A stretch of 62,373 nucleotides of DNA from Sinomicrobium pectinilyticum (GCF_003725735.1 NZ_RJTM01000025.1:1-62373); one strand, 5' to 3'; shown: positions 50,942 to 59,381, counted from the stretch's first letter. Notes: generated by a model from the letters alone, not told the origin. Translations and numbers: made by a program.

Positions 50942-53900
50942 ATGCAAGCCTTCGCCAAAAAATCCGGTACCACTACCAGTCCGGCCTCCACCAATAAAGG
51001 GCGTGACGATTTTTTTGGTGTGCAGGCCAAACTTTCTATCGGTAAGGCTGATGACAAGTACGAACGTGAAGCCGATCATACTGCTGGTAAGGTGGTACAA
51101 AAACTGGAAAACCCTTTCCGGCATTACGGTCATACTCCTTTTTTCGCAGCCGCTCCTGTCGTGCAAAAAAAAGAGTTCCGGGACGAAAAAGAACCTGTAG
51201 TACAGGAAAGGCCTGTTGCGGAAAACATTACTCCCCTTGTACAAAAACAGCCTCAGGAAGAACAGGTCCAGGAAAAGAAGGAAGAGGAGATCCAGAAACA
51301 GGAAGAAGAGGAATCGCTGCAAAAGCAATCCCGGGCCGATGATGGAAATACAGATGAAAATACCGCTATCCAGGCAAAAACGGACCAATTCAACATGGTC
51401 CCGCCGAAAATGGAACACGATTTACGTCATGCTCCCGGCGGACAGGCCATGAATACCACTACCCGATCGCAAATGGAAAGTGGTTTCGGCGTGGATTTCA
51501 GCGATGTCAGGATACATACGGATCACAAAGCCGTTCAGATGAATCAGAAACTGGGTGCACAGGCTTTCACCCATGGTAATGACATTTATTTCAACGAGGG
51601 AAAGTACAATCCTTCGTCCAGCTCCGGAAAACATCTGCTGGCTCATGAACTGACCCATACCGTACAACAGGGAGGTGTGGTAAATCTGAAGCCCCTGGAT
51701 ATAGGCCCGGCTCCGCAAATGGTCCAGGGATTCGGTATCGTAGATGTCATACCGGACTGGGTTATTGACAGAGCCAGGCATATTCCCGGGTATACGCTTT
51801 TTACCGTAATCATTGAATACGATCCTTTGCTGGACAGGACGGTAGAACGGACCCCCATCAACCTCATAGAAGGCCTCATGGGGCTCGTTCCCTTCGGCAC
51901 GGCGATTTTCGACAAACTGCAGGAATACGGGATCATCCAACGGGTATTTGACTGGGTAAAAGGACAACTGAACAGTCTGAACCTGACAACCCAGGGGTTG
52001 CTGGACCTGCTCGAAGAGGCTTGGGACGAACTGGAATTTCCGTTCAGGAATGCCATCGAGGTTATTACGGATAAATTTCAACACCTTGTCAACAGGATCG
52101 AGACTTTTGCCACCTCACTTATAGACCAGCTTATTACATGGATAAAGGAAGTGCTTATCGATGTCGCCGAACCTATCCTGGAGGAAAACCGGGCCTGGTC
52201 ACTTATCAAAAAAATCATTCGTTATGATCCTCTGAGGGACGAAGAAGTAAATGCCTCAACAGTGGAAATACTTGAAGACTTCCTCCTGCTTATTGACAAA
52301 CAGACCGAGCTCGAACAAATGAAGGAACGCGGTACATTACAGGAAACTGCAGACTGGCTCGATACCCAGGTAGGTACGTTTATGTCGCTCCTGGGAGAAT
52401 TGCGCGGGTTAATTACTGCCGTATGGGATGCCATTCAACCGGAGAACCTGCCTAACATTGTGGAAAACCTGCAAGCACTTGCCGGACGTGCCACCGGATT
52501 TCTTCAGAGGGTATGGGATTTTGCAACAACAGTGGCAACACAGGTCCTGGAACTCATTAAAAATGCCCTGTTGGGCTGGCTTAATTCATTTGCTGCCGAT
52601 ATACCGGGCTTTACATTGCTTACGGTGATACTGGGGAAAAATCCGCTCACCGAAGAAAAAGTCCTCCGATCCGTAGAGAATATTATTCGTGGTTTCATGG
52701 GATTGGTTCCCGGAGGAGAAGCAAAATATCAGGAACTCAAACAATCCGGGGTTATCCCGAGGGCTGCAGGACAAATTGAGGCATTAATAGAAGAACTTGG
52801 CTTTTCATGGGACACTATTGTACAGCTTTTTACCGATATATGGAATTCCCTGTCAATCGAAGATCTGATCGATCCCCTCGGGGCATTCGAACGTATTGCC
52901 GCACAATTCGAAGAACCTATTTCCCGTCTGTTCCGGTTTGTAATGAAAGTAGTAAAGGTTCTGGTGGAACTGATACTGGAGATCATGGGAATACCGCCCG
53001 AAATGATAGCCGGTATCCTCGCCAATGCCATGCAGGCCTTTACCGATATAAAAAACGACCCCATAGGCTTCCTGCTCAACCTGATGAATGCGGTTAAAAA
53101 AGGCTTCCTGAATTTCCTGAACAATATAGGTACGCACCTCCTGAACGGGTTACAGAACTGGTTGTTCGGTACTCTTGCCGATGCGGGCATACAAATCCCG
53201 GATGATATGAGCCTCCGGTCCATCATGGGAATGGCAATGGATGTCCTGGGAATCACTGTTGATAATATACTGGAACGTCTTGCCCTCAGGATAGGCGAAG
53301 AAAGAGTAGCACAGATTCGTTCCGTACTCGATACGCTTTCCGGACTATGGGCTTTTGTAAGGGATGTGATAGAGCGGGGCCCTATAGCCATCTGGGAATA
53401 CATCCAGGGCCAGATCAGTAACCTCTGGAACATCATACAAGATGGCATCATGGGCTTTATACAGGAAAAAGTCATTCAACAGGCTATCACCTGGTTATTA
53501 TCTTTCCTCGATGTTACAGGTATCATGCCTGTTATACGAGGAGTACAGACTGTTTTTAATGCTATTGCATCTTTTATTGAAAAGCTCAGGGAGATTCTCG
53601 GTATAATTAACTCCTTTGTTGCCGGTGTGGCCGACATTGCCCGCGGGAACATACAGACTGCCGCCGGGTTCCTGGAAAACGCACTGGCAGACGGTATCCC
53701 GATAGCTATATCTTTTCTTGCCAAACAACTGGGACTGGGCGACATCAGCGAAAAGATAGAGGAAATGATAGAAAATGCCCGGGGAATGATCAATGAAGGG
53801 ATAGATTGGCTGATAGACCGTGCCATGGCTGCGGGTACCGCATTTTTGAATATGCTTGGGATGGGGGGAGAAAACACCCCCGGAGAAGACCCACGTAACG

Positions 53901-54601
53901 ATGAGCAAAAGCGGGAAGATTTGAATTTGGCAATAAATCAGGGTAACCAAATATTAAGACGGGACGATTTGACATATGAAGAAAAAGAAGAGCATTTAGA
54001 CTCTATAAAAACTCAGTATAATTTAACTTCTCTCGAAATTATTACTGACTCCACACGGGATGAAACTCAAATAGTACATTTGGAAGCAGTCATTAATCCT
54101 CGTTTAAACGGTCAAAATATAGAAATTGATTTTGAGCGGGCAGAAAATGAAATTTCGTGGCCTCCAATAAATTTAAATTCTCATGAACACAAAGGTGGAC
54201 ATACATTAGCGAGACATGTCTCACCACAGATTTCAGGCATTGATAACAATCTTCCTCTTGAAGAAAAACAGGAAATTTATGCCACCTCCAGAATCTGGAA
54301 TGAAAATACTCAAGATCCTCGATCAGTGTGGACCTCAAAATCTACAGCTGAAAGAATTATAAGTCAACAGATTTCCCGGTTTAGGAATAGTATTATCATA
54401 TGGCTTTTAGATGAAACGGATTCTGGGCGGCTTCGATTAAATTATCAGGGTAATCCGGGTAATGTAATAGGTAAATCCCTGATGCGAATTGACAATCAAA
54501 TTGAAACTTTTGATGTATGGGACGCAAGGATCATTCTTGAAAAGCAAGCATTTGGAGACAAAAAATCTTTTTATATCTTAACTTCTTTTCCGGAAGATTA
54601 A
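50942..54601 (+). CDS. eCIS cargo protein 2: DUF4157, repeated helical modules, C-terminal RNase A-like toxin domain
   Basis: The protein has 1219 residues. In order: the leader DFFGVQAKLSIGKADDKYER, a Gln/Glu-rich linker, DUF4157 with LLAHELTHTVQQG, then three related segments starting near 280, 415 and 553 (HIPGYTLFTVI, ENRAWSLIKKII, DIPGFTLLTVI), a long amphipathic helical region to about 980, and a C-terminal domain. The last 145 residues contain H1081-x-H-x-x-x-H1087-x-x-x-R1091-H1092, WTSKSTAERII and the ending YILTSFPED. This is the pattern of the RNase A-like toxin of CdiA C-termini. The domain lies in AT-richer DNA (about 53,900-54,600). RNA cleavage in a target cell is the inferred role. 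Confidence 0.85.
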   Translation: MQAFAKKSGTTTSPASTNKGRDDFFGVQAKLSIGKADDKYEREADHTAGKVVQKLENPFRHYGHTPFFAAAPVVQKKEFRDEKEPVVQERPVAENITPLVQKQPQEEQVQEKKEEEIQKQEEEESLQKQSRADDGNTDENTAIQAKTDQFNMVPPKMEHDLRHAPGGQAMNTTTRSQMESGFGVDFSDVRIHTDHKAVQMNQKLGAQAFTHGNDIYFNEGKYNPSSSSGKHLLAHELTHTVQQGGVVNLKPLDIGPAPQMVQGFGIVDVIPDWVIDRARHIPGYTLFTVIIEYDPLLDRTVERTPINLIEGLMGLVPFGTAIFDKLQEYGIIQRVFDWVKGQLNSLNLTTQGLLDLLEEAWDELEFPFRNAIEVITDKFQHLVNRIETFATSLIDQLITWIKEVLIDVAEPILEENRAWSLIKKIIRYDPLRDEEVNASTVEILEDFLLLIDKQTELEQMKERGTLQETADWLDTQVGTFMSLLGELRGLITAVWDAIQPENLPNIVENLQALAGRATGFLQRVWDFATTVATQVLELIKNALLGWLNSFAADIPGFTLLTVILGKNPLTEEKVLRSVENIIRGFMGLVPGGEAKYQELKQSGVIPRAAGQIEALIEELGFSWDTIVQLFTDIWNSLSIEDLIDPLGAFERIAAQFEEPISRLFRFVMKVVKVLVELILEIMGIPPEMIAGILANAMQAFTDIKNDPIGFLLNLMNAVKKGFLNFLNNIGTHLLNGLQNWLFGTLADAGIQIPDDMSLRSIMGMAMDVLGITVDNILERLALRIGEERVAQIRSVLDTLSGLWAFVRDVIERGPIAIWEYIQGQISNLWNIIQDGIMGFIQEKVIQQAITWLLSFLDVTGIMPVIRGVQTVFNAIASFIEKLREILGIINSFVAGVADIARGNIQTAAGFLENALADGIPIAISFLAKQLGLGDISEKIEEMIENARGMINEGIDWLIDRAMAAGTAFLNMLGMGGENTPGEDPRNDEQKREDLNLAINQGNQILRRDDLTYEEKEEHLDSIKTQYNLTSLEIITDSTRDETQIVHLEAVINPRLNGQNIEIDFERAENEISWPPINLNSHEHKGGHTLARHVSPQISGIDNNLPLEEKQEIYATSRIWNENTQDPRSVWTSKSTAERIISQQISRFRNSIIIWLLDETDSGRLRLNYQGNPGNVIGKSLMRIDNQIETFDVWDARIILEKQAFGDKKSFYILTSFPED

Positions 54602-54625
54602 AGACTAAAAATAATCTTATTTACC

Positions 54626-55447
54626 ATGAAAACAATAAAATACCGCTCCACCGGCCCCGATGTCCGCTTTTTGGAAGAGATTCTGGAAAAGATGGGTTAC
54701 CCTGTAAAAGTCTCGGATTATTTCGGCAGGGATACCGATACCGCTGTCCGCGATTTCCAACAGAAACACAACCTGGTCGTTGATGGTATAGTGGGCATCA
54801 AAACCTGGTCCAAGCTCCTGGAAGCGGAAAAGGAGGTCCTGCAACACAATGACAAACTGCTGGCCGAACAGGACCTCGTAGATTTTGCGCAACACTATAA
54901 CCTGGAACTGGCCGCCGTTAAGGCTGTGAATGAAGTGGAAAGCAGTGGTAAGGGATTCCTGGTGGACGGACGCCCCAGAATACTTTTCGAAGGGCACGTA
55001 TTCTGGAAAGAATTGACAAAAAGGGGCGTTGATCCTCAGCAATTCCTGTCATCCCGTACGGCTAACGTCCTGTATAAAAACTGGACGAAAAAATATTATG
55101 CGGGTGGCGCAGGGGAATATCATCGTCTTGAAAAAGCCGCTGGAATGTCCGACTTGCAGGAAGTACATGACGCCGCTTACAGTGCCGCTTCCTGGGGTGC
55201 CTTCCAGGTTATGGGATACCATGCCAAAATCCTGGGATATATGTCTGTCGACCACTTTGTGGCCAAACAATACGAGCACGAAAGGGAACACCTGAAAGCC
55301 TTCGGCAGGTACCTGGAAGTAAACCACCTGATACCGCATATCAAAAGCAAGGATTGGAAAGCCTTTGCTAAAGGGTATAACGGTCCCGGATATAAAGAAA
55401 ACCACTATGATGAAAAATTACAAAAGGCTTACGACCGGTATAGCTAA
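54626..55447 (+). CDS. N-acetylmuramidase with peptidoglycan-binding domain, eCIS lysozyme
   Basis: The protein has 273 residues. The N-terminal PG_binding_1 domain (about 1-65) is seen in YRSTGPDVRFLEEILEKMGY and FGRDTDTAVRDFQQKHNLVV; the muramidase domain (about 90-270) in VNEVESSGKGFLVDGRPRIL, FEGHVFWKEL and YSAASWGAFQVMGYHAKILG, with candidate catalytic Glu in NEVESS and FEGH. It hydrolyses the sugar backbone of peptidoglycan. No signal peptide is visible. In an eCIS it could free particles from the cell or help penetrate a target. A hairpin follows its stop. Confidence 0.9.
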   Translation: MKTIKYRSTGPDVRFLEEILEKMGYPVKVSDYFGRDTDTAVRDFQQKHNLVVDGIVGIKTWSKLLEAEKEVLQHNDKLLAEQDLVDFAQHYNLELAAVKAVNEVESSGKGFLVDGRPRILFEGHVFWKELTKRGVDPQQFLSSRTANVLYKNWTKKYYAGGAGEYHRLEKAAGMSDLQEVHDAAYSAASWGAFQVMGYHAKILGYMSVDHFVAKQYEHEREHLKAFGRYLEVNHLIPHIKSKDWKAFAKGYNGPGYKENHYDEKLQKAYDRYS

Positions 55448-55458
55448 AGTAGCTGCAA

Positions 55459-55484
55459 TGCTCCCGATATCGGCATCGGGAGCA
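55459..55484 (+). terminator. Hairpin between the muramidase and ATPase genes
   Basis: TGCTCCCGAT (55459-55468) and ATCGGGAGCA (55475-55484) form a perfect 10-bp stem with a 6-base loop, followed by GAGTTTTATCTTT. It could be a partial terminator lowering expression of the following ATPase gene, or an end for the cargo transcript. Confidence 0.7.
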
Positions 55485-55522
55485 GAGTTTTATCTTTAAT
55501 CTGATAATGAAATTCCCCGGAA

Positions 55523-56839
55523 ATGAAATATCTTTTCGACATCTTAAAGAATAACATAGAGGACAGAATGCATACTGTTTTTGCGATACGGGCAGAACGG
55601 GAAAGTACCTGTTCCTGTCCGTCCCCGGATGAAGTTGACCTGTCCTCTCCCCTGGCCCGTTTCGTGTCCGAACACCGCCTGGACGAACAAGACCTGCTAT
55701 TGCTTCTACTGGCACTGGTACCTCATCTGTCCCCGAATTACCTTACGGATATCATATCCGGATTTTTGCCGAACGGCGGGGAATTCCCTCTTTTTGGCGG
55801 GGTAAAGGCCAAAAACCACCGGGGCATTCTTCCCACCGGGGAAACAGCATTGTTCGTCCTGGCGGGAGACGATATGGAAGATCGTATAAAAGCTATGGAC
55901 TTCATTCATCATACCTCCTTTTTGTTCCGGAAAAACATCCTCTCTCTGGAAGAAGTCCCTGCGGGAGAGCCCAAAATGAGTGGTAAACTGCTCCTGGATG
56001 AGGAATATACGGAACTCCTCTCCACCGGTAATATCCTCAAACCGAAACTCAGTACCAACTTCCCTGCCCAGTTACTGGAAACCGAAATGGAATGGGAAGA
56101 CCTTATTCTGAACCAGAAGACACTCGGGCAGATAAAGGAAATAGAGTCCTGGCTCCGCTATAATGACATACTCCTGAACGAATGGAAAATGAAAGGCAAA
56201 ATAAAACCCGGCTACCGCGTCATGTTATACGGTCCACCGGGGACGGGCAAAACCCTTACTGCCAGTTTACTGGGAAAATACACGGGCAGGGACGTATACC
56301 GCATAGACCTTTCGCTGGTGGTTTCCAAATATATCGGGGAAACCGAAAAGAATCTCTCCGCCCTGTTTGACAAGGCAGCCAATAAGGACTGGATATTGTT
56401 TTTCGATGAGGCCGATGCCATTTTCGGAAAACGGACGAATGTAAGGGATGCACACGACAAATATGCTAACCAGGAGGTTTCATATCTCCTGCAGCGCATT
56501 GAATTGCACCCCGGCCTCATCATACTGGCCTCTAACCTGAAAAGTAATGTAGACACCGCATTCAGCAGACGTTTCCAGTCCGTCATAGACTTTGAAATTC
56601 CCACGTATGCCGAACGCCTGCAACTATGGCAAAACAACCTGCCTGAAAAAATCCCTCTTGCCAAAGATGTCTGTCTCGAGGAACTTTCCAGGAAATATGA
56701 TGTTACCGGGGCCAATATTGTCAATATCATACAATATACCTGTTTGAAAACCATGGAACAACAGCAAGAGATGATCCACCTGAAGGATATTGTAAACGGT
56801 ATTAAGAAAGAGTATGTAAAAGAGGGGAAAATGTTATAA
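55523..56839 (+). CDS. AAA+ ATPase of the eCIS (Pvc15-like)
   Basis: The protein has 438 residues. The C-terminal AAA+ module has Walker A GPPGTGKT (about 237-244), Walker B ILFFDEADAIFG (about 290-301), the sensor ILASNLKSNVD and the arginine-finger segment SRRFQ. The N-terminal 200 residues are helical (LARFVSEHRLDEQDLLLLLL) as in Pvc15 proteins. In known systems this cytosolic ATPase is needed to load or unfold cargo and is not part of the mature particle. It is the last gene of the cluster. Confidence 0.93.
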   Translation: MKYLFDILKNNIEDRMHTVFAIRAERESTCSCPSPDEVDLSSPLARFVSEHRLDEQDLLLLLLALVPHLSPNYLTDIISGFLPNGGEFPLFGGVKAKNHRGILPTGETALFVLAGDDMEDRIKAMDFIHHTSFLFRKNILSLEEVPAGEPKMSGKLLLDEEYTELLSTGNILKPKLSTNFPAQLLETEMEWEDLILNQKTLGQIKEIESWLRYNDILLNEWKMKGKIKPGYRVMLYGPPGTGKTLTASLLGKYTGRDVYRIDLSLVVSKYIGETEKNLSALFDKAANKDWILFFDEADAIFGKRTNVRDAHDKYANQEVSYLLQRIELHPGLIILASNLKSNVDTAFSRRFQSVIDFEIPTYAERLQLWQNNLPEKIPLAKDVCLEELSRKYDVTGANIVNIIQYTCLKTMEQQQEMIHLKDIVNGIKKEYVKEGKML

Positions 56840-56849
56840 GCATACATGG

Positions 56850-56866
56850 ACCGGAACCCGGTTTAA
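56850..56866. terminator. Weak hairpin between convergent genes
   Basis: ACCGG (56850-56854) and CCGGT (56858-56862) form a 5-bp stem followed by TTAA, between the ATPase stop (56839) and the VOC protein stop (56871). It is short, so a terminator function is uncertain. Confidence 0.3.
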
Positions 56867-56870
56867 GCGT

Positions 56871-57365
56871 CTATTTATCAAGCTCGGTCAGTAAATCCTG
56901 AATATCCAGGGGCCTTGTATACATATACAGCGATCCGTCCGGTTTCCGGGGCCATTCTTCCCTGGGACGGTCCCGGTAAAGTTCTACTCCGTTACCATCC
57001 GGGTCATTGAGGTACAAGGCCTCGGACACACCGTGGTCTGCAGTTCCAGTTAGCTGATATCCTGCCTTTCTCAGCCTGTTATATATTACTGCGAGGTCCT
57101 TACGGGTAGGATACAAAATTGCCGTATGAAACAGTCCCGTAGCATCAGCTGCCGGATGCGGGCCGTTTTTACTGTACCACGTGTTCAGCCCTATATGGTG
57201 ATGATATCCTCCGGCGGAAATAAAGGCGGCATCTTCACCGTAAGTGGTCATAAGTTCGAACCCCAGCAGATCACAATAAAATTCCAGGGCCCTTTTAATA
57301 TCGGAGACTTTCAGATGCACATGTCCTATCCTGGTTTGTCCGGGAACCTTATACGTATCTGCCAT
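56871..57365 (-). CDS. VOC-family protein (glyoxalase/extradiol dioxygenase superfamily)
   Basis: The protein has 164 residues. IGHVHLKVSDIKRALEFYCD carries the first metal ligand (His in GHVHLKV); FISAGGYHHHIGLNTW carries the second His; LNDPDGNGVELYRDRPREEW carries the final Glu. This His-His-Glu set indicates a metal-dependent VOC enzyme, similar to catechol-2,3-dioxygenase-like proteins. The substrate is unknown. It appears unrelated to the eCIS and is convergent with it. Confidence 0.88.
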   Translation of the reverse strand: MADTYKVPGQTRIGHVHLKVSDIKRALEFYCDLLGFELMTTYGEDAAFISAGGYHHHIGLNTWYSKNGPHPAADATGLFHTAILYPTRKDLAVIYNRLRKAGYQLTGTADHGVSEALYLNDPDGNGVELYRDRPREEWPRKPDGSLYMYTRPLDIQDLLTELDK

Positions 57366-57420
57366 AATATTATTTTTTACCGCCCCGCAACATCGTTGTT
57401 CTGATCGGGGTTTTGTGTAT

Positions 57421-57428
57421 CAAAGATA
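57421..57428 (-). promoter_or_regulatory. -7 box of the VOC-family gene
   Basis: The minus strand reads TATCTTTG, a match to TAnnTTTG, 56 bases before the ATG. In the leader CCCCG (57383-57387) can pair with CGGGG (57406-57410). No clear TTG element was found upstream. Confidence 0.45.
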
Positions 57429-57596
57429 ACATATATTTCTACTATTCTGAAGAAGCATATCCCCCTCCTTGTCCGCTCTTCCGAGCAAAAGCCTTCGGTA
57501 TTAATTCGGGGAACCGGTCCGGAGATAAAAGATCCGGCATAATGATTTCTATGATTTTTTAAATAATTTTAACAGCCCTTATGGAATAATTAGTTT

Positions 57597-57604
57597 TACT
57601 TTCG
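57597..57604 (+). promoter_or_regulatory. Possible -7 box of the second ECF sigma gene
   Basis: TACTTTCG differs from TAnnTTTG at one position and lies 53 bases before the ATG at 57657. It is weak support for a promoter. Confidence 0.35.
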
Positions 57605-57656
57605 CGTTTCTAAAAGATATTTCCCGTTAAACCGTACACCAAACCTTTTCAGTTTC

Positions 57657-58232
57657 ATGGATAATACGCCGGATTCCGTTCTCATCGAATTGTTGTCACA
57701 CGATAACGAAAAGGCATTCACCGCACTTTATTACAGGTATGCGGGAAAAATAAGAGGTTTTCTGTGCCGGCTTCGGCTGAATACCCATACTGAAGATATT
57801 ATCCAGGAAACTTTTATTACCGTCTGGAGAAAACGTCACACTCTCAACGCATCCGGTAACTTAGAGAGTTATATGTTTACCATAGCCAGGAACCTGGCCC
57901 TGAAATCCCTGAAAAACGAATTGCAGCTTGCCATTTCCGATCTTTCCGCACCGGATATCCCTGATCTGACGGATACGGACAGCACAATGAACAAAGAAGC
58001 TTTTCACCGGGCACTGGAAGCTTCCATTGAAAAACTTCCCGACCGTCCCCGGGAGATCCTCATCCTGAAACGCATCAAAGGATTATCTACCGAAGAAATC
58101 GCACGCGAACTCGGGATCAGCAGGAGTACGGTTGAAAACCATATGAACCGCGCCCTGACCACACTAAAAGAAGAGCTTTCCGGTTTTTCTACAGTCTCCC
58201 TGTTACTGCTGGAAATATATTTCCTGCGTTAA
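57657..58232 (+). CDS. ECF RNA polymerase sigma factor (Bacteroidota type)
   Basis: The protein has 191 residues. Region 2 is AFTALYYRYAGKIRGFLCRL with TEDIIQETFITVWRKRHTLN; region 4 is LPDRPREILILKRIKGLSTE followed by EIARELGISRSTVENHMNRA. It precedes a FecR gene (102 bases) and a TonB receptor, in the usual order for a receptor-controlled uptake locus. Confidence 0.93.
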   Translation: MDNTPDSVLIELLSHDNEKAFTALYYRYAGKIRGFLCRLRLNTHTEDIIQETFITVWRKRHTLNASGNLESYMFTIARNLALKSLKNELQLAISDLSAPDIPDLTDTDSTMNKEAFHRALEASIEKLPDRPREILILKRIKGLSTEEIARELGISRSTVENHMNRALTTLKEELSGFSTVSLLLLEIYFLR

Positions 58233-58334
58233 TACCCATTCTTTTCTTTTTAACATCCATTTAACAAAACAGCATTAGGTGTTTTTAGCTCTTTGCGGAT
58301 ATACCTTATGACGAAAGTCTAAAAAGCAGCACAA

Positions 58335-59321
58335 ATGGACCGATTAAACGAATTGTGGCAAAAGTATCTCCGGAACGAACTTTCCGGGCCGGAGACCCGG
58401 CAATTACTGGAAGCCATGGAAAACAAGGCCAACCGGAAGTTGTTTTCCCGGTTGATGGAAAAAGAGTGGAATGCAGCCGGAAAAGAAGAGATTACTGCTT
58501 CCGATCACAAACTGATACAAAAAATCAGGACAGACCTTGAGATCAAACAAAAGAAGCCTTCCGCGCGCAGGTTGTTCCTGTATGCATCTGCGGCCTGTCT
58601 TCTTGTGTTGTTGGGATTAGGAACCTGGTGGGCGGTGCCGCAGTTTTTTAAGGCAGGAGACTTCATAAAACTCGAAGTTGCAGCAGGACAACCTGCCGAG
58701 GCCTTTACGCTCCCTGACAGTTCCGTAGTATGGCTCAACTCGGCTACCGTGCTGGAATATCGCAGGGATTTTAAGGAGTCAAGAGACATAAAACTGAAAG
58801 GCGAAGCCTATTTTAAAGTATCTCCGGACCGTATGCATCCTTTCCGGGTAAAATTTCGCGATAACGAACTCCTCGTCACGGGGACCCGCTTTGTCGTCAA
58901 GGCCTATGCCAATGAAGGGCTCTCCAGGGTAGACGTGGAAGAAGGAAGCGTTCGCGTTTATCACGATACCGACAGTACAGGCCTACAGAGGAACAACAGT
59001 CTTGTAATTGATGAACATACCAATACGGCTACTTTCAGCCGGTCAGACTTTACCGGGGCCAACTCCTGGAAAGACGGCCTGCTGAGTTTTAATAATATTA
59101 CCCTGGACGAAACGCTGAATGCCCTCGAAAGATATTTCGACGTATCTATCGATACCAGCGCCCTTTCCGGGGCCACGGTAAAAAAGCATATTACCGCAAC
59201 ATATCCGGCCGGGACATCCCTTAAAGAAGTCATGGATGGGTTGTACCACCTGCTGGATATCCGTTATGAATTTAAAGATCCCGGAACATTGAAAATTTAT
59301 GACGCCGGATTATCTCCCTGA
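58335..59321 (+). CDS. FecR family anti-sigma factor
   Basis: The protein has 328 residues. The cytoplasmic N-terminus (LNELWQKYLRNELSGPETRQ), one membrane helix near 80-98 (RRLFLYASAACLLVLLGLGT), the FecR domain (AEAFTLPDSSVVWLNSATVL, LKGEAYFKV, VTGTRFVVKAYANEG) and the C-terminal DUF4974-like domain (WKDGLLSFNNITLDETLNAL) are all visible. It relays receptor occupancy to the upstream sigma factor. Confidence 0.93.
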   Translation: MDRLNELWQKYLRNELSGPETRQLLEAMENKANRKLFSRLMEKEWNAAGKEEITASDHKLIQKIRTDLEIKQKKPSARRLFLYASAACLLVLLGLGTWWAVPQFFKAGDFIKLEVAAGQPAEAFTLPDSSVVWLNSATVLEYRRDFKESRDIKLKGEAYFKVSPDRMHPFRVKFRDNELLVTGTRFVVKAYANEGLSRVDVEEGSVRVYHDTDSTGLQRNNSLVIDEHTNTATFSRSDFTGANSWKDGLLSFNNITLDETLNALERYFDVSIDTSALSGATVKKHITATYPAGTSLKEVMDGLYHLLDIRYEFKDPGTLKIYDAGLSP

Positions 59322-59381
59322 AAGTTCATTCCGATCCTTTTCCGTCAATTTAATTACAAACACTAAATCTAAAAACAACTT

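Noticed and set aside
49891-54601. Calling both HELTH-bearing cargo proteins protease toxins
   Set aside because: The HELTH motif is part of the DUF4157 (eCIS core) domain shared by unrelated cargo, so it marks the loading domain rather than the toxic activity.
54617-55042. Minus-strand frame after the RNase cargo as an immunity gene
   Set aside because: It lies inside the muramidase gene on the opposite strand and reads as a shadow (Phe/Tyr-rich translation).
30945-56839. Prophage interpretation of the tail-like cluster
   Set aside because: No capsid, portal, terminase, integrase or replication genes; Pvc15 ATPase, Pvc16 cap and DUF4157 cargo are eCIS hallmarks.
30945-56839. Conventional type VI secretion system
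   Set aside because: VgrG, PAAR and tube genes are present, but there is no TssJ/TssL/TssM membrane complex and no ClpV; the long sheath, Pvc11/12 and tape measure fit eCIS.
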